From assembly GCF_000004195.4 (NCBI RefSeq), contig NC_030681.2, positions 22,336,482 to 22,400,481 of the forward strand: DNA of 64,000 bases. The letters are read 5' to 3'. Positions 11,157 to 21,150 of the stretch are shown here, piece by piece. The notes beneath the pieces were generated by a model that had not been told where the DNA came from, did no database searches, and saw only the letters and a program-made list of their open reading frames with translations. The position numbers and the translations under genes are program-made. The DNA is from Xenopus tropicalis (taxonomy: Eukaryota > Chordata > Amphibia > Anura > Pipidae). Numbering within the stretch: the stretch's first letter is position 1; the number at the start of each line of letters is the position of its first letter.

Positions 11157-11810
11157 TAGGGGCTGATTTATCAAAATGTTTGTAGCGTTTTTCTACTACA
11201 GGTATCGGACCCCTTATCTGGAAACCCGATATCCAGAAAGCTCCGAATTACGGAAATTCTGTAATAATAAAACAGCACATTGTAATTGATCCCAACTTAG
11301 ATATAATTAATCCTTATTGGATGCAAAACAATCCTATTGGGGTTAATTAATATTTTATTGATTTTTTAGCAGACTTAAGGTATGGAGATCCAAATTACAG
11401 AAAGACCCCTTATCCGGAATACCCTTGGTCCCGGGCATTCTGGATAACGGGTCCTATACCTGTACGACTTAACTCACTTTTTAAAAAAGAATAAATGTCT
11501 GGCATTTATGAAACATTTTGAATATAAAAAGCATGAATCGTATATTAAAAGATCCGAATTGAAAAAGCGTAAATGGAAAAAGAAAAAAAGGAAAAAAACT
11601 TGAAAACCACAAAATTTTCGCATTTTTGTTAGCGTATAAAGTGTCTGAAAAATCCAAACATCTCTAATACCATGAAGCAGAAGAAGATCTTCCAGTTGGA
11701 AACAGGACAGCAGCCCATTGGCTTCTACATATGGCAAATTTTTTCTTTTGGAATTGTTGTAGTTTTGACGATTAATAAATGGCGAAAAAAAACATGACAA
11801 ATATAGAAAT
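11157..11810. mobile_element. MITE (AGGGGCTGATTTATCA) split by another MITE
   Basis: The left end AGGGGCTGATTTATCAAAATG runs to 11198. It is interrupted by the TA-flanked element at 11199-11462 and resumes with AT-rich sequence to about 11810 (GACGATTAATAAATGGCG). The second half contains an inverted copy of the GAAGATCTTCC block found at 2.4 and 32.05 kb. Right boundary approximate. Confidence 0.5.
11199..11462 (+). mobile_element. TA-flanked MITE, CAGGTAT family, intact ends
   Basis: Begins CAGGTATCGGACCCC, ends GGGTCCTATACCTG and is flanked by TA on both sides. About 264 bp, without the 113-bp expansion, so it approximates the family's basic length. The interior has TGATCCCAACTTAGATATAA and a region reading TTAAGGTATGGAGATCC. 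Confidence 0.85.
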
Positions 11811-12385
11811 GTTAGTAAATGTTAGTAATATGTATAAAACAGTTTAGCATCATTTTAAAAGCACAGTATCATAGGATGTATGTTGCTGATGAAAACAGAT
11901 ACCCCTGAAATTAATCTCCACGTGTTTTCAGAAATCCTTTCCCATTGTTTACTGTTGATACATTCATGTGCTTCGACTGGAGAATTCCATTAGGATACGA
12001 TGCTCACCAGAGGAGCAGCTTCCACGTGTGTAACAGGCAAACAGTAGGATTAACCATTTGTTAGTGTGTTTGTGCGCTTGAAGAAGGAATAAAGCTGAGT
12101 AGCTCTTGCAGTCTGTCCCATAAATTTTAATTGGCAGTGAAGCAATGGATCAGTCACACATCTGTGTGCTACAGTCAGATGTAGATTAAATGGCTTCATG
12201 TTTTCTCAAATTTTTTTCCCACTGAAGTGACAAGAGGGCTGTATTATTGTATATGGGTTATGACGGCTACACCTATACATTTATTTCCAATACATTTTTT
12301 ATTATTATTTTTTCTTTACAGAAATGTTCCTCCCATGTCTATGTACAGGTTTACTGTGTCACTATTGGGTCTATATTGAATCTAT
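11811..12385. other. No recognised feature
   Basis: Unique-looking sequence with short T-runs near 12296-12318. Confidence 0.4.
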
Positions 12386-12797
12386 GGGGCTGATTTACTA
12401 AGACACGATTTCAAATCCGAATTGGAAAAATTCCGATTGGAAACGAACATTTTGCGACTTTTTCGTATTTTTTGCGATTTTTTCTTTACGATTTTTGCGT
12501 AAAAACGCGAGTTTTTCGTAGCCATTACGAAAGTTGCGCAAAGTCGCAATTTTTTCGTAGCGTTAACACTTGCGCGCAAAGTCGCGCCTTTTTCGTAGAC
12601 TTTTCGCGACTTTGCGCAACTTTCGTAATGACTACGAAAAACTCGCGTTTTTACGCAAACATCGTAAAGATGCCGAAAAACTCGCGTTTTTACGCAAAAA
12701 TTGTAAAGACCCCGAAAAAAATCGCAAAATTACCGATCATTACGAAAAAAACGCAATCGGACGCATTCGGCCTGTTCATGGGTTAGTAAATGTGCCC
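12386..12797. mobile_element. CpG-rich palindromic MITE inside 17-bp direct repeats
   Basis: Ends GGGGCTGATTTACTAA and TTAGTAAATGTGCCCC are inverted. The interior alternates CGAAAAACTCGCGTTTTTAC blocks and their complement. The 17-mer GTCTATATTGAATCTAT lies at both sides (just before 12386 and at about 12803-12819). It is related to the 10727 element. Two plus-strand open frames of about 100 codons here are by-products. Confidence 0.75.
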
Positions 12798-12819
12798 CTA
12801 GATGTCTATATTGAATCTA

Positions 12820-13095
12820 TATGTCTTATGCTTTCCCTCCCACAAGAATGCTAAGAACTCCCTCTCCCTCCTTGTGTAATCAGAGCTATAATGGCTAGAG
12901 CTGCAGCAGGAAGCTATGAAGACCAAGCTAAAATGGCAGCTACTGTCTTAAACAAACAGAGAAAGCTTCTAGGGCTCTTTACTCAGGTATGGTAATGCTT
13001 TTTACAGAATAAATAAAGCAATCTAGGTGGCACTAATGTGACAAATCTATTTGCCATAAAATACCAAAATGACATTCCTTCTCCTCTAAAGCAAA
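12820..13095 (+). repeat. Interspersed repeat (AAGCTTCTAGGGCTCTTTAC family)
   Basis: Blocks GAGCTATAATGGCTAGAGCT, GAAGACCAAGCTAAAATGGC and TTTACTCAGGTATGGTAA are shared with copies at 21.9-22.2 kb (inverted), 35.5-35.8 kb and 51.0-51.3 kb (inverted). The best-preserved terminus, at 21902, is TTAAAGGACAAGG, which suggests a T2/Kolobok-type MITE with TTAA target. Confidence 0.7.
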
Positions 13096-14122
13096 ATGAG
13101 GGAGCAGTTTTTTTCATAACTACAATACTAAACTACAATATGGAAATATGTAAATGTAATGCCATTGATATAACTAGCAGATATCAATATTTATTGCAGT
13201 ATTTGGCAGCGAGACGTGTCAATAAACTTACAGAACAAACATTTCCTGAGTAATCAAACCAATTTCACACTGTTTGAAAGTTGCTAAAATAGAAGCTTCT
13301 TAAATTATTGATGACATTATTCACTAACACATTTCACTCCATTTGATTGGGCCAAACCAGATGTTCCATTAATGAGAATGATGAAAGATTTCAACCTTGA
13401 CAGTAAATTTAAAAGGCTAACTGCCCCTAGCCAAATTTATAAAATAAAAAATAATAATCTAAACCTTAAACAAAAAAAAAATAAGAAAATCTAACCTGCT
13501 CATGGGATCCGCACATAATATTGGTTATTTTTTTTTACTGCCTTTCCATCTGTATCACGTTTAACAAAACAAATATTTTTGCAGACTTCTGTTTGTTCAA
13601 GAGAGCCCATGCAATTTACTCACTTCCAAATACAAACAAGCCAATAAATAAAAAGCAGCAATGTTACTGCTATTCCCTTATGTTGGAAACAAATGAACGG
13701 GGTTGTGTGGAGGCTTGAACAGTAGTTAAATAAAGCACCAAAGTGTCTTAGGGCTGTAAAACAGCCTGGAGGGGATTAGAACAGATGGACTTTCTACTTA
13801 ATGTCATATTTGTTCTATTACGGCTTTACACATAATTATCAGCAGACAATATGTTGGAAGCAAGACCTTTAGAGACAAGGCAGCACAGTAAGCAATAACC
13901 ATTACCTATATGTGGTAGCAGCAATCAAAGGTCAAACGACAGTTGATAACAGCAAATGTATTCTATGCATTACTTCTGATTAAGGGACACTGAAGTTCGT
14001 TAGTTACATTGCCTCTAATTGACTGTGCCTTATGTCAATGAAATAGTTTCCTCTTTGTGGATCAAACCTTATGGTCCAGTCCTGACCCAGTACACAATGT
14101 AAAAAAGAGCTAAAGTCATGTA
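13096..14122. other. No recognised feature
   Basis: Unique-looking AT-rich sequence with an A-run near 13469-13480. Confidence 0.4.
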
Positions 14123-14369
14123 TAGAGATGAGCAAACATTTTTGTCTTGTGTAGTTTCATGGCAAAATTCACGTTTTCTCTGTGCATTTTATTTCACAGC
14201 AAAAAAGCTTTTGCACCGAGGGAGGAAAATAACCCTACAGCCAATGTCATTGAAATTTTGCCAAATTAGACAAATATTTTCACAGGAGTTTCACTAAACA
14301 ATTCGTCAATGGCGAAATGCGAAAATTCACTGCAAATCCTTGCCTGAAAAAAAAATCAGCTCATCACTA
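14123..14369 (+). mobile_element. hAT-type MITE, TAGTGATG family
   Basis: Starts TAGAGATGAGCAAAC and ends CAGCTCATCACTA. The right part has TCACTGCAAATCCTTGCCTG, the family block. The flanking octamers do not match, so this is an old copy. Confidence 0.7.
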
Positions 14370-14680
14370 TTCTTTATTCATCTTACTGCTATTTAAATTT
14401 TATTGGGGGTTTTTGCCTTGAAATCAACTTCAAATAATAATCAGAAACTAGTGCTCAGTGTTGTTATTTTTTATTTATATATATTTTTTAAATTATTTGT
14501 CTTATTTGTCTGATATGTTTTCCTCAAACTTGAAATTCTAGCTTTTTTAATTTTATGTTTTTGTTCTTATATTACTAGTCAGACCATCTCATACACTTCC
14601 AAGCTGTAATGCTCATCTGGAACACAGGAAATGGATAAGCAGATGTGGTGCTGCAGAATGTGATGTAAGTTCAATAATAA

Positions 14681-14719
14681 CTGATGAGCCCCAAGAAGGG
14701 CGAACTGGTATGTAGTTGG
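14681..14719 (+). ncRNA. Hammerhead ribozyme motif, copy 1 (decayed)
   Basis: Core CTGATGA (14681-14687), stem II GCCC/GGGC with loop CAAGAA (14688-14701), then GAAC in place of GAAAC (one A missing) and TGGTA. The 5' strand of stem I is absent because the element starts exactly at the first core base. It is predicted to be inactive. Confidence 0.7.
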
Positions 14720-14937
14720 GAATTCGATCAGCTATTATCCTGGCTTCAGCTTTAAACCCAGTGGGTGAGCTTTAGCCTATAGGATAAACCCATGTAAATG
14801 GGATTTTTCTAAGAGCCTTAAGGAATTTGTTCCCAGAATCCCTTTGACTTATTTGCATACATATGAGGCGGTCTCCTCCTTGACTTGTTCGTGAATCCCC
14901 ACTTCTGGCTCTACCTAAGCTGATCAGAAAACCCTGC

Positions 14938-14980
14938 ACTACACTGATGAGCCCCAAGAAGGGCAAAACCTGTCTGTAGT
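14938..14980 (+). ncRNA. Hammerhead ribozyme motif, copy 2 (complete fold, G12A)
   Basis: Stem I ACTACA (14938-14943) pairs with TGTAGT (14975-14980). The core CTGATGA is at 14944-14950. Stem II is GCCC/GGGC with a 6-base loop (14951-14964). AAAA at 14965-14968 stands where GAAA is required. Stem III is two pairs (A68-T73, C69-G72) and the cleavage-site base is C14974. Every element of a type I hammerhead is present except G12, which is A. Loss of G12 normally abolishes cleavage. Confidence 0.82.
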
Positions 14981-15129
14981 TGGAAATCTGATCAGCTATT
15001 ATCCTGGATTTTGCTTTAAAAACCCAGTGGGTGAGGTTTAGCCTATAGGATAAACCCATGTAAATAGGATTTTTCTAAGAGCCTTAAGGAAGTTGTTCCC
15101 AGAATCCCTCTGACCTATTCAATAATAAT

Positions 15130-15515
15130 GATAAGCAAAACTGTCCTGTGAAAAAAAAACAGCAAAATTTAGCAAAATGCATTCAGTGCATTTTTTGCCA
15201 TGTTTTTTCTTGCACCAAATGCAGTCAATGCACAATTTTTCAATTTTTTTACATTACATTACAGTCAATGGGCAATGGAGTTTTTTCCAAATGCATGGGC
15301 GTCTGTGGGCGTTTTTTTGTTATGTTTTTTTCTTGAACAAATGCATTGGTGATAATTGGAATTTTTTGTTTTGCCCATGCAAAAAACATGATTTCCTCCC
15401 CCCTTGGCAAAACAAAACACATGCCAAAATTCTATTGCGGATTCACAAAAATTTTGGACATTCAAGAAAATGCAAATTTCATCATGAATCTGTACAAGGC
15501 TAAAAAAAAAAGTGT
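15130..15515 (+). repeat. AT-rich repeat-like block
   Basis: Contains reiterated AAATGCA/TGCATTT motifs and weakly palindromic pieces (GCAAAATGCATTCAGTGC, AAATGCAGTCAATGC, AAATGCATGGGCG), ending AAAAGTGTTCATCCCT. It resembles a diverged MITE but no termini could be fixed. Overlapping open frames on both strands are not credible genes. Confidence 0.35.
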
Positions 15516-16513
15516 TCATCCCTATTCAAGAACCATAAAATAGATAACCTTATGATAAAGATCAATTGTTTTATACACCAACACTAAATTCTTTAGTGAG
15601 CTATACCTAAAAATAATCAAGAGGAAAGTAAAGTTAAGAAATTCAAAAACTGAATGATATAAAAGAAAAGAAAATCTATTTTATTGCACGTCGGTAATGA
15701 GGACATGAACTTCCCCAGCAACCCTATTCCGAGAGACAGGACTGCAAACAGTTTTTCTTTTTCTCTGTCTAGCTTTTATTTGGCTTTAAAATCTAGTAAA
15801 AACATGTCCAGCTACATAGTCTGAAATATCAAAAATCCCTTTATATATCTTTTTTCCAAAGTATCATTTCATTCTTCCACAGAGGGCCGTAAAGAAGACA
15901 CATGGTTTAGTTTCTCATTGATATTAATAGTGAGACATATACAGCGCCCGCGAATGTATGCATAAAAGTATGCCTGAGTGTACTCCAATGAGCAGTTTGC
16001 ATTTCTGCTGGAGCAGCTGCTCTGATAACGGCCAGTCAACCATTACTTATCTACAGAGGATCTCATATTCCTCCCACTGAAGGGATTTATGCAACGCAAG
16101 GAATCTTCACGGGATTGTTGTATTGACAGAGGGTTTGTAGGTTCTTGTACATCATATTAAACAGTTTACTAGTCCTGCAGTCTCATCTGAGTGCACCTAC
16201 TGTTGATTAGTGCAATGTAATATATTTTAATTTGGCCTCTACAGAAGGCTGCATGCTTATTTCACTCAGGTTATTATGATTGCTAAATATAAAAAGACAA
16301 TTGCCTCATTATGTGTGATGATGTTTTGGGTATTTGCTGGTTGGCACTAAAGGGTCATGCATTAATAGGGAAAGTCAGTAGTAATGTGGCGTTTAGCAAA
16401 AAACTGTTTTGGCGTTTACTTCTAAGTGCAAAGGCAATGAGGTTGGTTTTATCACTGTGGGCCACTCAGATATATCCATGGTGGTCAAAGCACCCTTCTC
16501 CATGGCTAGCCAC
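15516..16513. other. No recognised feature
   Basis: Unique-looking sequence. A 186-codon open frame starting at 16311 runs from unique sequence straight through the MITE at 16514 and into a TA microsatellite, so it is a chance frame. Confidence 0.45.
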
Positions 16514-16774
16514 TAGTGATGAGCGAATGTTCGGCAAACATGGATTTGCAGCAAATTTCCGCATTTCGTCATTGCCGTGGAAAAGTTCCTCGCGCATCCC
16601 AAAAAATTTGCGGCAGTGTCAAATTGGGCGTGGTCATTGCAAAATAGCCGCGGTCATAGAACAAAAAAGGTTCACGAGAAGCGCGTTTCGTGAATTTTTC
16701 GCTGTTTCGAGAATTTTCCTGCTATTTTGCGAATTTTTAGACAAAGTGAAACGGGACACATTTGCTCATCAATA
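16514..16774 (+). mobile_element. hAT-type MITE, TAGTGATG family
   Basis: Starts TAGTGATGAGCGAATG and ends TTTGCTCATCAATA. Flanking octamers CTAGCCAC (16506-16513) and CCAGCCAT (16775-16782) match at 6 of 8. The interior has family blocks ATGGATTTGCAGCAAATTTC and GTGAAACGGGACAC. Confidence 0.82.
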
Positions 16775-16782
16775 CCAGCCAT

Positions 16783-16871
16783 CTGTCTATCTGTCTATCT
16801 CTTATCTCTTTTATCTGACATGCATGCTTAGTTCATATAATATGTTGTTTTATATATATATATATATATAA
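16783..16871. repeat. Short TCTA and TA microsatellites
   Basis: TCTGTCTATCTGTCTATCTC-like tetranucleotides at 16783-16805, then about ten TA units at 16853-16871 directly before the PLE pseudo-LTR. Confidence 0.85.
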
Positions 16872-16874
16872 TGT

Positions 16875-17057
16875 GCATATGATGTCACTGGCCCTCCCTG
16901 GATTCATGGGAGGAGGCTATTTAAACTGAGTTGCTGTATGTATTTGCACCTTGAAAAAGGTCCCAAAAGGGACCGAAACGTCGGTTGTACATGCAATTAT
17001 AATACACGAGAGATTTTTTGAAACACAAAGACCCTTGGTGCTGGCTGTTTTATTTTG
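16875..17057 (+). mobile_element. PLE pseudo-LTR A
   Basis: Region between two TA microsatellites. It contains TATTTAAACTGAG (possible TATA-like box near 16918), a hammerhead-like fold at 16945-16990 and a 3' part with GACCCTTGGTGCTGGC before a second TA run (17058-17074). The same order occurs in pseudo-LTR B and at 26.8, 38.1 and 40.4 kb. It differs in sequence from pseudo-LTR B, so it may be a separate insertion. Confidence 0.68.
16945..16990 (+). ncRNA. Hammerhead-like ribozyme fold in pseudo-LTR A
   Basis: The core strand TTGAAAAA (16951-16958) precedes stem II GGTCCC/GGGACC with loop AAAA (16959-16974), then GAAACGTC (16975-16982). Stem I is TGCACC with GGTTGTA, with one bulged T. Relative to CUGANGA, position 3 is T and position 8 is A, which still pair, and there is one extra A before stem II. 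Fold complete; activity unknown. Confidence 0.62.
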
Positions 17058-17390
17058 ATATATATATATATATATGATTACCAAAACAGGAGGGTCTATA
17101 GGTGGCTGACTGGGGGAGAAACCAGGACAGGGGGTAGAGTTCCTCCAAACTTTAGGACCAACCGCATTGATTCCTCGCCCTATTCTTCATCCACTGACTC
17201 TGACACCCCAACTAGAGGTCGGGGCTTTAGAAGAGGGAGATCTATCCACACTACTACCAATCCCCCTACTACACTTAACTCTGGTACACCTTCACCTTTT
17301 TTAGGAACCCGCACAGGGGGCGCCCCAATAAGAGAAGGGGGGGGAATAAACACCCGTTCCACAAGAAGCAAAAAACAGTGGAGCAGGTAG
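17055..17390 (+). pseudogene. PLE N-terminal coding segment, out of frame
   Basis: A frame rich in Arg, Gly, Ser, Thr and Pro runs out of the TA repeat (YRWLTGGETRTGGR... near its start) and stops at 17390. PLE proteins often have such a basic, low-complexity region before the conserved N-terminal block. The frame carrying the rest of the protein is open from 17279, so the two overlap by about 110 bp, and a single small indel would join them. The run of six T (17297-17302) or eight G (17337-17344) are likely sites. The first codons are TA repeat, so the true 5' end is missing. Programmed frameshifting is possible but not supported. Confidence 0.55.
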
Positions 17391-19630
17391 TGTTCAACCT
17401 TAGCTCCCACACACTCACAAATCCTGAAATGAACTTATTATCTAAAGGTCTATCATTTGTCCCCACTACCAGAACACGGGCCCTAGACACTATGATAGAT
17501 GTGCACCGATTTCAACGCACAATGAAACTCAGAGACCATTTTAGGACCCCACTGACAGCACCACGCATATTCAAGCCACCAAGCCACTTTGAACCGCCCA
17601 ACACCCCAAAATCTATAGAAGCTTACACCAGACTTCTGATAGATGAAACCCAGAAACACACTCAATCGCAGGGCTACCCTAATCTCACGAGAGCTGAAAG
17701 AGAAGCCATGAAAAGTTTGGCACAGAATCCCAACATTATTATTAGACCGGCTGACAAGGGGGGTGGAGTGGTTGTACTTAACTATTCTGACTATAGACAG
17801 GAAATTCTCAATCAACTGTCCGACTCAACCACATATAAGAAACTGGATAGGGATCCTACATGTGGATTTAAGAAACAGATTGATTCTTCTTTACACCTGG
17901 GACTCACTAATGGCTTTATTGACATTGATGTTTTCAACTTTCTCACCAAAGAATACCCTGTCTGTCCCATACTGTACACCCTACCCAAAATTCACAAAAA
18001 CCCCCTATCCCCGCCAGGACGACCTATCGTGAGTGCTAGGGATTCCCTACTACAACCTTTGTCCATCTATATAGATTTTTTCCTTCAACCTTTAGTCAAA
18101 GAGACACAAACATACATTAGGGACACAGGGGACCTCCTACTGAAACTACAAGCACTATACCCCCTACCACCAGGGATTTTACTTGCAACAATGGATGTGT
18201 CATCATTGTATACCGTGATTCCTACGATGGAGGGCATAATGAACATCAAGAGCTATTTTGTTAAACACCCAGACAGAAACAGACCTCCAACTGAATTTCT
18301 CATCGAACTACTCACTCACTGCCTGACATTGAACTATTTTAAATTTGAATATACCTATTACCTACAGACGAGTGGGACCAGTATGGGATCGAGTGTTGCT
18401 CCATCGTTTGCTAACTTATTTATGGCTTATTATGAAAATACATATATTTTCCCCATATATGGCAAACATATCTACAAGATGTTTCGTTTCATCGACGACC
18501 TGTTTCTATTGTGGACCGGTACCACAGACCAGTTCTGGTCAATGGTTAAGGATTTGAATGAACTACCCACTACTATACGGTTCACAGCTCATCTTGATGC
18601 AACTTCAATTTCTTTTTTGGACTTGGCGCTAACAACAACAGGATCAACCCTTGAGACTACAACTTTTAGGAAAGATACGGATCGGAATACTTTATTACAC
18701 TTCTCATCATGTCATCCTCCACATACTCTACAGAGCATTCCATATTCTCAAATGGTACGTATGATTAGAAACAATTCGGACCCCACAAAGCTACAAGATC
18801 AACTCGATGAACTTGAAACACGCTTCAGACAAAGAGGGTATGCACCACGACTGCTGGAAACTTCTAGACAAAAAACGGCATGCTTAACACAATCTGCTAC
18901 TTTGAAAGCAAAAAATACTACCTCTCCGGTAACCACCAATGAGAGACTGACATTCATCACCACATTTGCCCCCGATAAGAAACCTCTGACTAATGCTATT
19001 TCTTATCATTGGTCAGTCCTGGCTAAGGACCGTACCCTGCCATCAGTTTTCAGACACCCTCCACGAATTGCCTACAGGAGGGGTCACAGCCTCAGAGATA
19101 TTCTTGTCAAGACTGATCCGAGGCATTGCTACCAAACTGCCAACCCTACTACATGGCTATCTTCTACGAAACTGGGGTGCTATAAATGCCCTAGTTGTAC
19201 TACCTGCAATGCCCTGATATCGGGACCTTCATTCAATCATCCACACACAGGACGGCTGATACATATCCAGCATAGACTTACTTGCACATCTAAATTTATT
19301 ATTTACTTTATTAAATGTCCATGTGGTCTGCTATATATAGGTAAAACTATTACCACATTCAGGGATCGCATGGCGAATCACAGGTCCGCAATCCGTACAG
19401 CATTAACATCAGGAGAAGCTAATACCCCAGTGGCGGCCCATTTCTTGACACACAAACATCCATTAGCAAGCATGAGATGTATGATTATTGATCATATACC
19501 CCCGTTGGTTCGTGGCGGCGATCGTGAAAAACTACTTCTGCAGAGGGAATTAAAATGGATGCATAAACTTAATACCATCAGTCCCAATGGACTCAATGAA
19601 CTAGTTTCCTATTCAGCTTTCTATCTATAA
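17378..19630 (+). CDS. Penelope-like element reverse transcriptase / GIY-YIG endonuclease
   Basis: Uninterrupted 750-codon frame (open in fact from 17279, without an ATG at its start; the first in-frame ATG is at 17429). It encodes a PLE polyprotein for target-primed retrotransposition. Visible in order: N-terminal [20 protein letters not shown] near residue 120; LPKIHKNPL near 200; RT motif A DVSSLYT at about 273-279; motif [15 protein letters not shown] at about 333-346; motif C FIDD at 371-374; CCCC knuckle C601, C604, C607, C610; and GIY-YIG core [15 protein letters not shown] at about 642-656, with [13 protein letters not shown] and a C-terminal WMHKLNT...PNGLNE. Linkage of RT to GIY-YIG is diagnostic of endonuclease-bearing PLEs (Neptune or Penelope-type). 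No stop or frameshift lies inside the RT or nuclease, so the copy is young. The N-terminus is frameshifted. Confidence 0.95.
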   Translation: MEQVVFNLSSHTLTNPEMNLLSKGLSFVPTTRTRALDTMIDVHRFQRTMKLRDHFRTPLTAPRIFKPPSHFEPPNTPKSIEAYTRLLIDETQKHTQSQGYPNLTRAEREAMKSLAQNPNIIIRPADKGGGVVVLNYSDYRQEILNQLSDSTTYKKLDRDPTCGFKKQIDSSLHLGLTNGFIDIDVFNFLTKEYPVCPILYTLPKIHKNPLSPPGRPIVSARDSLLQPLSIYIDFFLQPLVKETQTYIRDTGDLLLKLQALYPLPPGILLATMDVSSLYTVIPTMEGIMNIKSYFVKHPDRNRPPTEFLIELLTHCLTLNYFKFEYTYYLQTSGTSMGSSVAPSFANLFMAYYENTYIFPIYGKHIYKMFRFIDDLFLLWTGTTDQFWSMVKDLNELPTTIRFTAHLDATSISFLDLALTTTGSTLETTTFRKDTDRNTLLHFSSCHPPHTLQSIPYSQMVRMIRNNSDPTKLQDQLDELETRFRQRGYAPRLLETSRQKTACLTQSATLKAKNTTSPVTTNERLTFITTFAPDKKPLTNAISYHWSVLAKDRTLPSVFRHPPRIAYRRGHSLRDILVKTDPRHCYQTANPTTWLSSTKLGCYKCPSCTTCNALISGPSFNHPHTGRLIHIQHRLTCTSKFIIYFIKCPCGLLYIGKTITTFRDRMANHRSAIRTALTSGEANTPVAAHFLTHKHPLASMRCMIIDHIPPLVRGGDREKLLLQRELKWMHKLNTISPNGLNELVSYSAFYL

Positions 19631-20939
19631 TCTGACATATGTGTGATCTGTTCTGATTGTTAACATTGCAACGTTTCTGTAGTGTTTTTCAATATAAATT
19701 CATGTTGTATCCACTAGGACAACTTGTCATCAAAATCTGATCTATATTGGACCTTTATAACATAGAGACATGAGTTTGGTATTCTCTATTTGTTTTTCCT
19801 CAAAGACAGAAAACTCTAGAATGTGTTATAACTATAAATATGATGTTACAGATTTAAACTATTTAAGTACAATTTTATTTCATTAGTTACAATATCTCTC
19901 AATTTATGATACTTTGTATCTTTTTCTCCCTTTCCTGTATATCCTTTTGCCCTTTGCTAACCTGTGCTGTAGGCAACGTACACTCCCATCCTTACAAGGG
20001 ACCTTAGTCTTAATTTATCAGTATGCCTTATACCCCCAGTTACCTGTAATAATAATACATAAATGGTGACTTTCAATGGTGCTATTAAACAGGGGGGCCG
20101 TGTTTGCTAATTTCCTGAATGGACTGAGGTGACTGCCAGCTCGGTGTATGCTGCTATGATGAATGGCAGACTACACGCTTGACTGGGAAGCAAGCCCTGC
20201 TCTGTGTATGCTGCTATGGGGAATGGCAGTGCACGCAAAATGTGGGTTCACTTCGAGCGTCCTGGCATTATAAATACCCTGCATAGGGTCCCACGATCAC
20301 CTCCCAGCCAAGCCACCTTAGGGTGGTAAGATCGTGTAACACGGAGCCCCCGATGCGGATAGCACCAGTTACTCTAACCCCGGAGCAGGGAGTAGCTCCC
20401 TGACTTATTACGATCGGCATTGGCAACGTACTGGTCACCATGGGAACCAGCTTATACTTAGGGAGCTTGTACCTAGCTGATCTGGGACCAATGCCTGCCA
20501 CAAATTACTCCCCCTGAGTAGGAGACTTACTGTTTCCCCCTTTCTACCCTCACCAACTATCCGTATGTGCACCGAGCGCTATAGCGCTGCGGTTACCATG
20601 GTTACCCGTGTATAGCAAACCCCGGGAGCCGCTGACGGCTTAACAAAAACGGCCACATACAGTGCTATTCAGGAGTGACGAATAACGCTAAGGCATAAAC
20701 TCATGTTGGCCCCTTATGTACCTAAGATGAAAGCTCTCTGGCGACACTGAATGAGGACAGCCAAATGAACTAACTAGGCTCCGGTAAGATGCGCGAGTGG
20801 GAGTTGCAGTTCAGCAATGACAGGTTGCTATTTCTGTTCTTTCTGTTCTTATTCTTTGCACTTAAACTATATTTCCTTTATGCTGTAGACATCTTTGTAT
20901 TATTTGTATTTTCTGTATTATTTTGGATACCTTTGTGAT
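19631..20939 (+). other. PLE 3' region between the coding frame and pseudo-LTR B
   Basis: AT-rich to about 20080, then a more GC- and CpG-rich block. It holds a 60-bp imperfect direct repeat (CTCGGTGTATGCTGCTATG at 20140 and its partner at 20200) and the palindrome GAGCGCTATAGCGC near 20574. No coding frame of note: a 77-codon minus-strand frame at 20268-20501 has no domain. It is probably 3' UTR or promoter-proximal sequence of the PLE. Confidence 0.5.
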
Positions 20940-20985
20940 TGATCTTGCACTAAGGGGGTGGGCAATCACCAATTACACTAACTTA

Positions 20986-20993
20986 TGACGTCA
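20986..20993. promoter_or_regulatory. CRE palindrome TGACGTCA
   Basis: A perfect 8-bp CREB/ATF consensus 60 bp upstream of the hammerhead-like fold of pseudo-LTR B. It could contribute to an internal promoter. Function inferred from the motif only. Confidence 0.35.
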
Positions 20994-21045
20994 CTGCAGA
21001 ATTTTGGCGCCATTTTAGGTTTATGAGTGGGTTTGCTGTAATGTT

Positions 21046-21104
21046 TGTGCACTTTGAGAAAGGCTGTGGACACAGCCGAAACGTTAGTCTGACACAATAA
21101 ATAT
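21046..21104 (+). ncRNA. Hammerhead-like ribozyme fold in pseudo-LTR B
   Basis: Core strand TTGAGAAA (21054-21061), stem II GGCTGT/ACAGCC around GGAC (21062-21077), then GAAACGTT (21078-21085). Stem I has ACT/AGT next to the core and TTGTG/CACAA beyond an internal loop, as in type I hammerheads. Positions 3 and 8 are T and A, and there is an extra A before stem II. Confidence 0.62.
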
Positions 21105-21150
21105 TCTTTATTTTCACTAAGACCTGTGAGTGCTGCATCTATTTTTCAGT

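Larger units (their letters stand above)
14681..15117 (+). mobile_element. Retrozyme-like tandem element with two hammerhead motifs
   Basis: A 263-bp monomer (14681-14943) is followed by a second, partial copy of 174 bp (14944-15117). Each begins CTGATGAGCCCCAAGAAGGG. The 11-mer TTCAATAATAA lies on both sides (14670-14680 and 15118-15128), as expected for target-primed insertion of one RNA. There is no coding capacity: a 95-codon minus-strand frame across the second copy has no domain. Head-to-tail monomers bounded by hammerheads are known for plant and animal retrozymes and for PLE pseudo-LTRs. Identity as a retrozyme is inferred. Confidence 0.72.
20940..21150 (+). mobile_element. PLE pseudo-LTR B
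   Basis: A GC-box-like and CRE-containing upstream part, a hammerhead-like fold (21046-21104), CAATAAATATTC, then GACCTGTGAGTGCTGCATC and a TA repeat (21151-21171). It shares the order of parts with pseudo-LTR A but not its sequence. It most likely belongs to the coding body upstream, giving a 5'-truncated insertion of about 4.1 kb between the TA runs at 17058 and 21151. Confidence 0.65.

Noticed and set aside
16514..16530. TGATGAG at the MITE terminus as a hammerhead core
   Set aside because: It is the terminal inverted repeat of the TAGTGATG hAT family. No GAAAC strand or stem II follows at the right distance.
16311..16871. 186-codon plus-strand open frame
   Set aside because: It crosses from unique sequence through a MITE and ends in a TA microsatellite. 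No domain is visible.
17180..17815. Minus-strand frames opposite the PLE coding region
   Set aside because: They are shadows of the plus-strand RT frame, with no domains.
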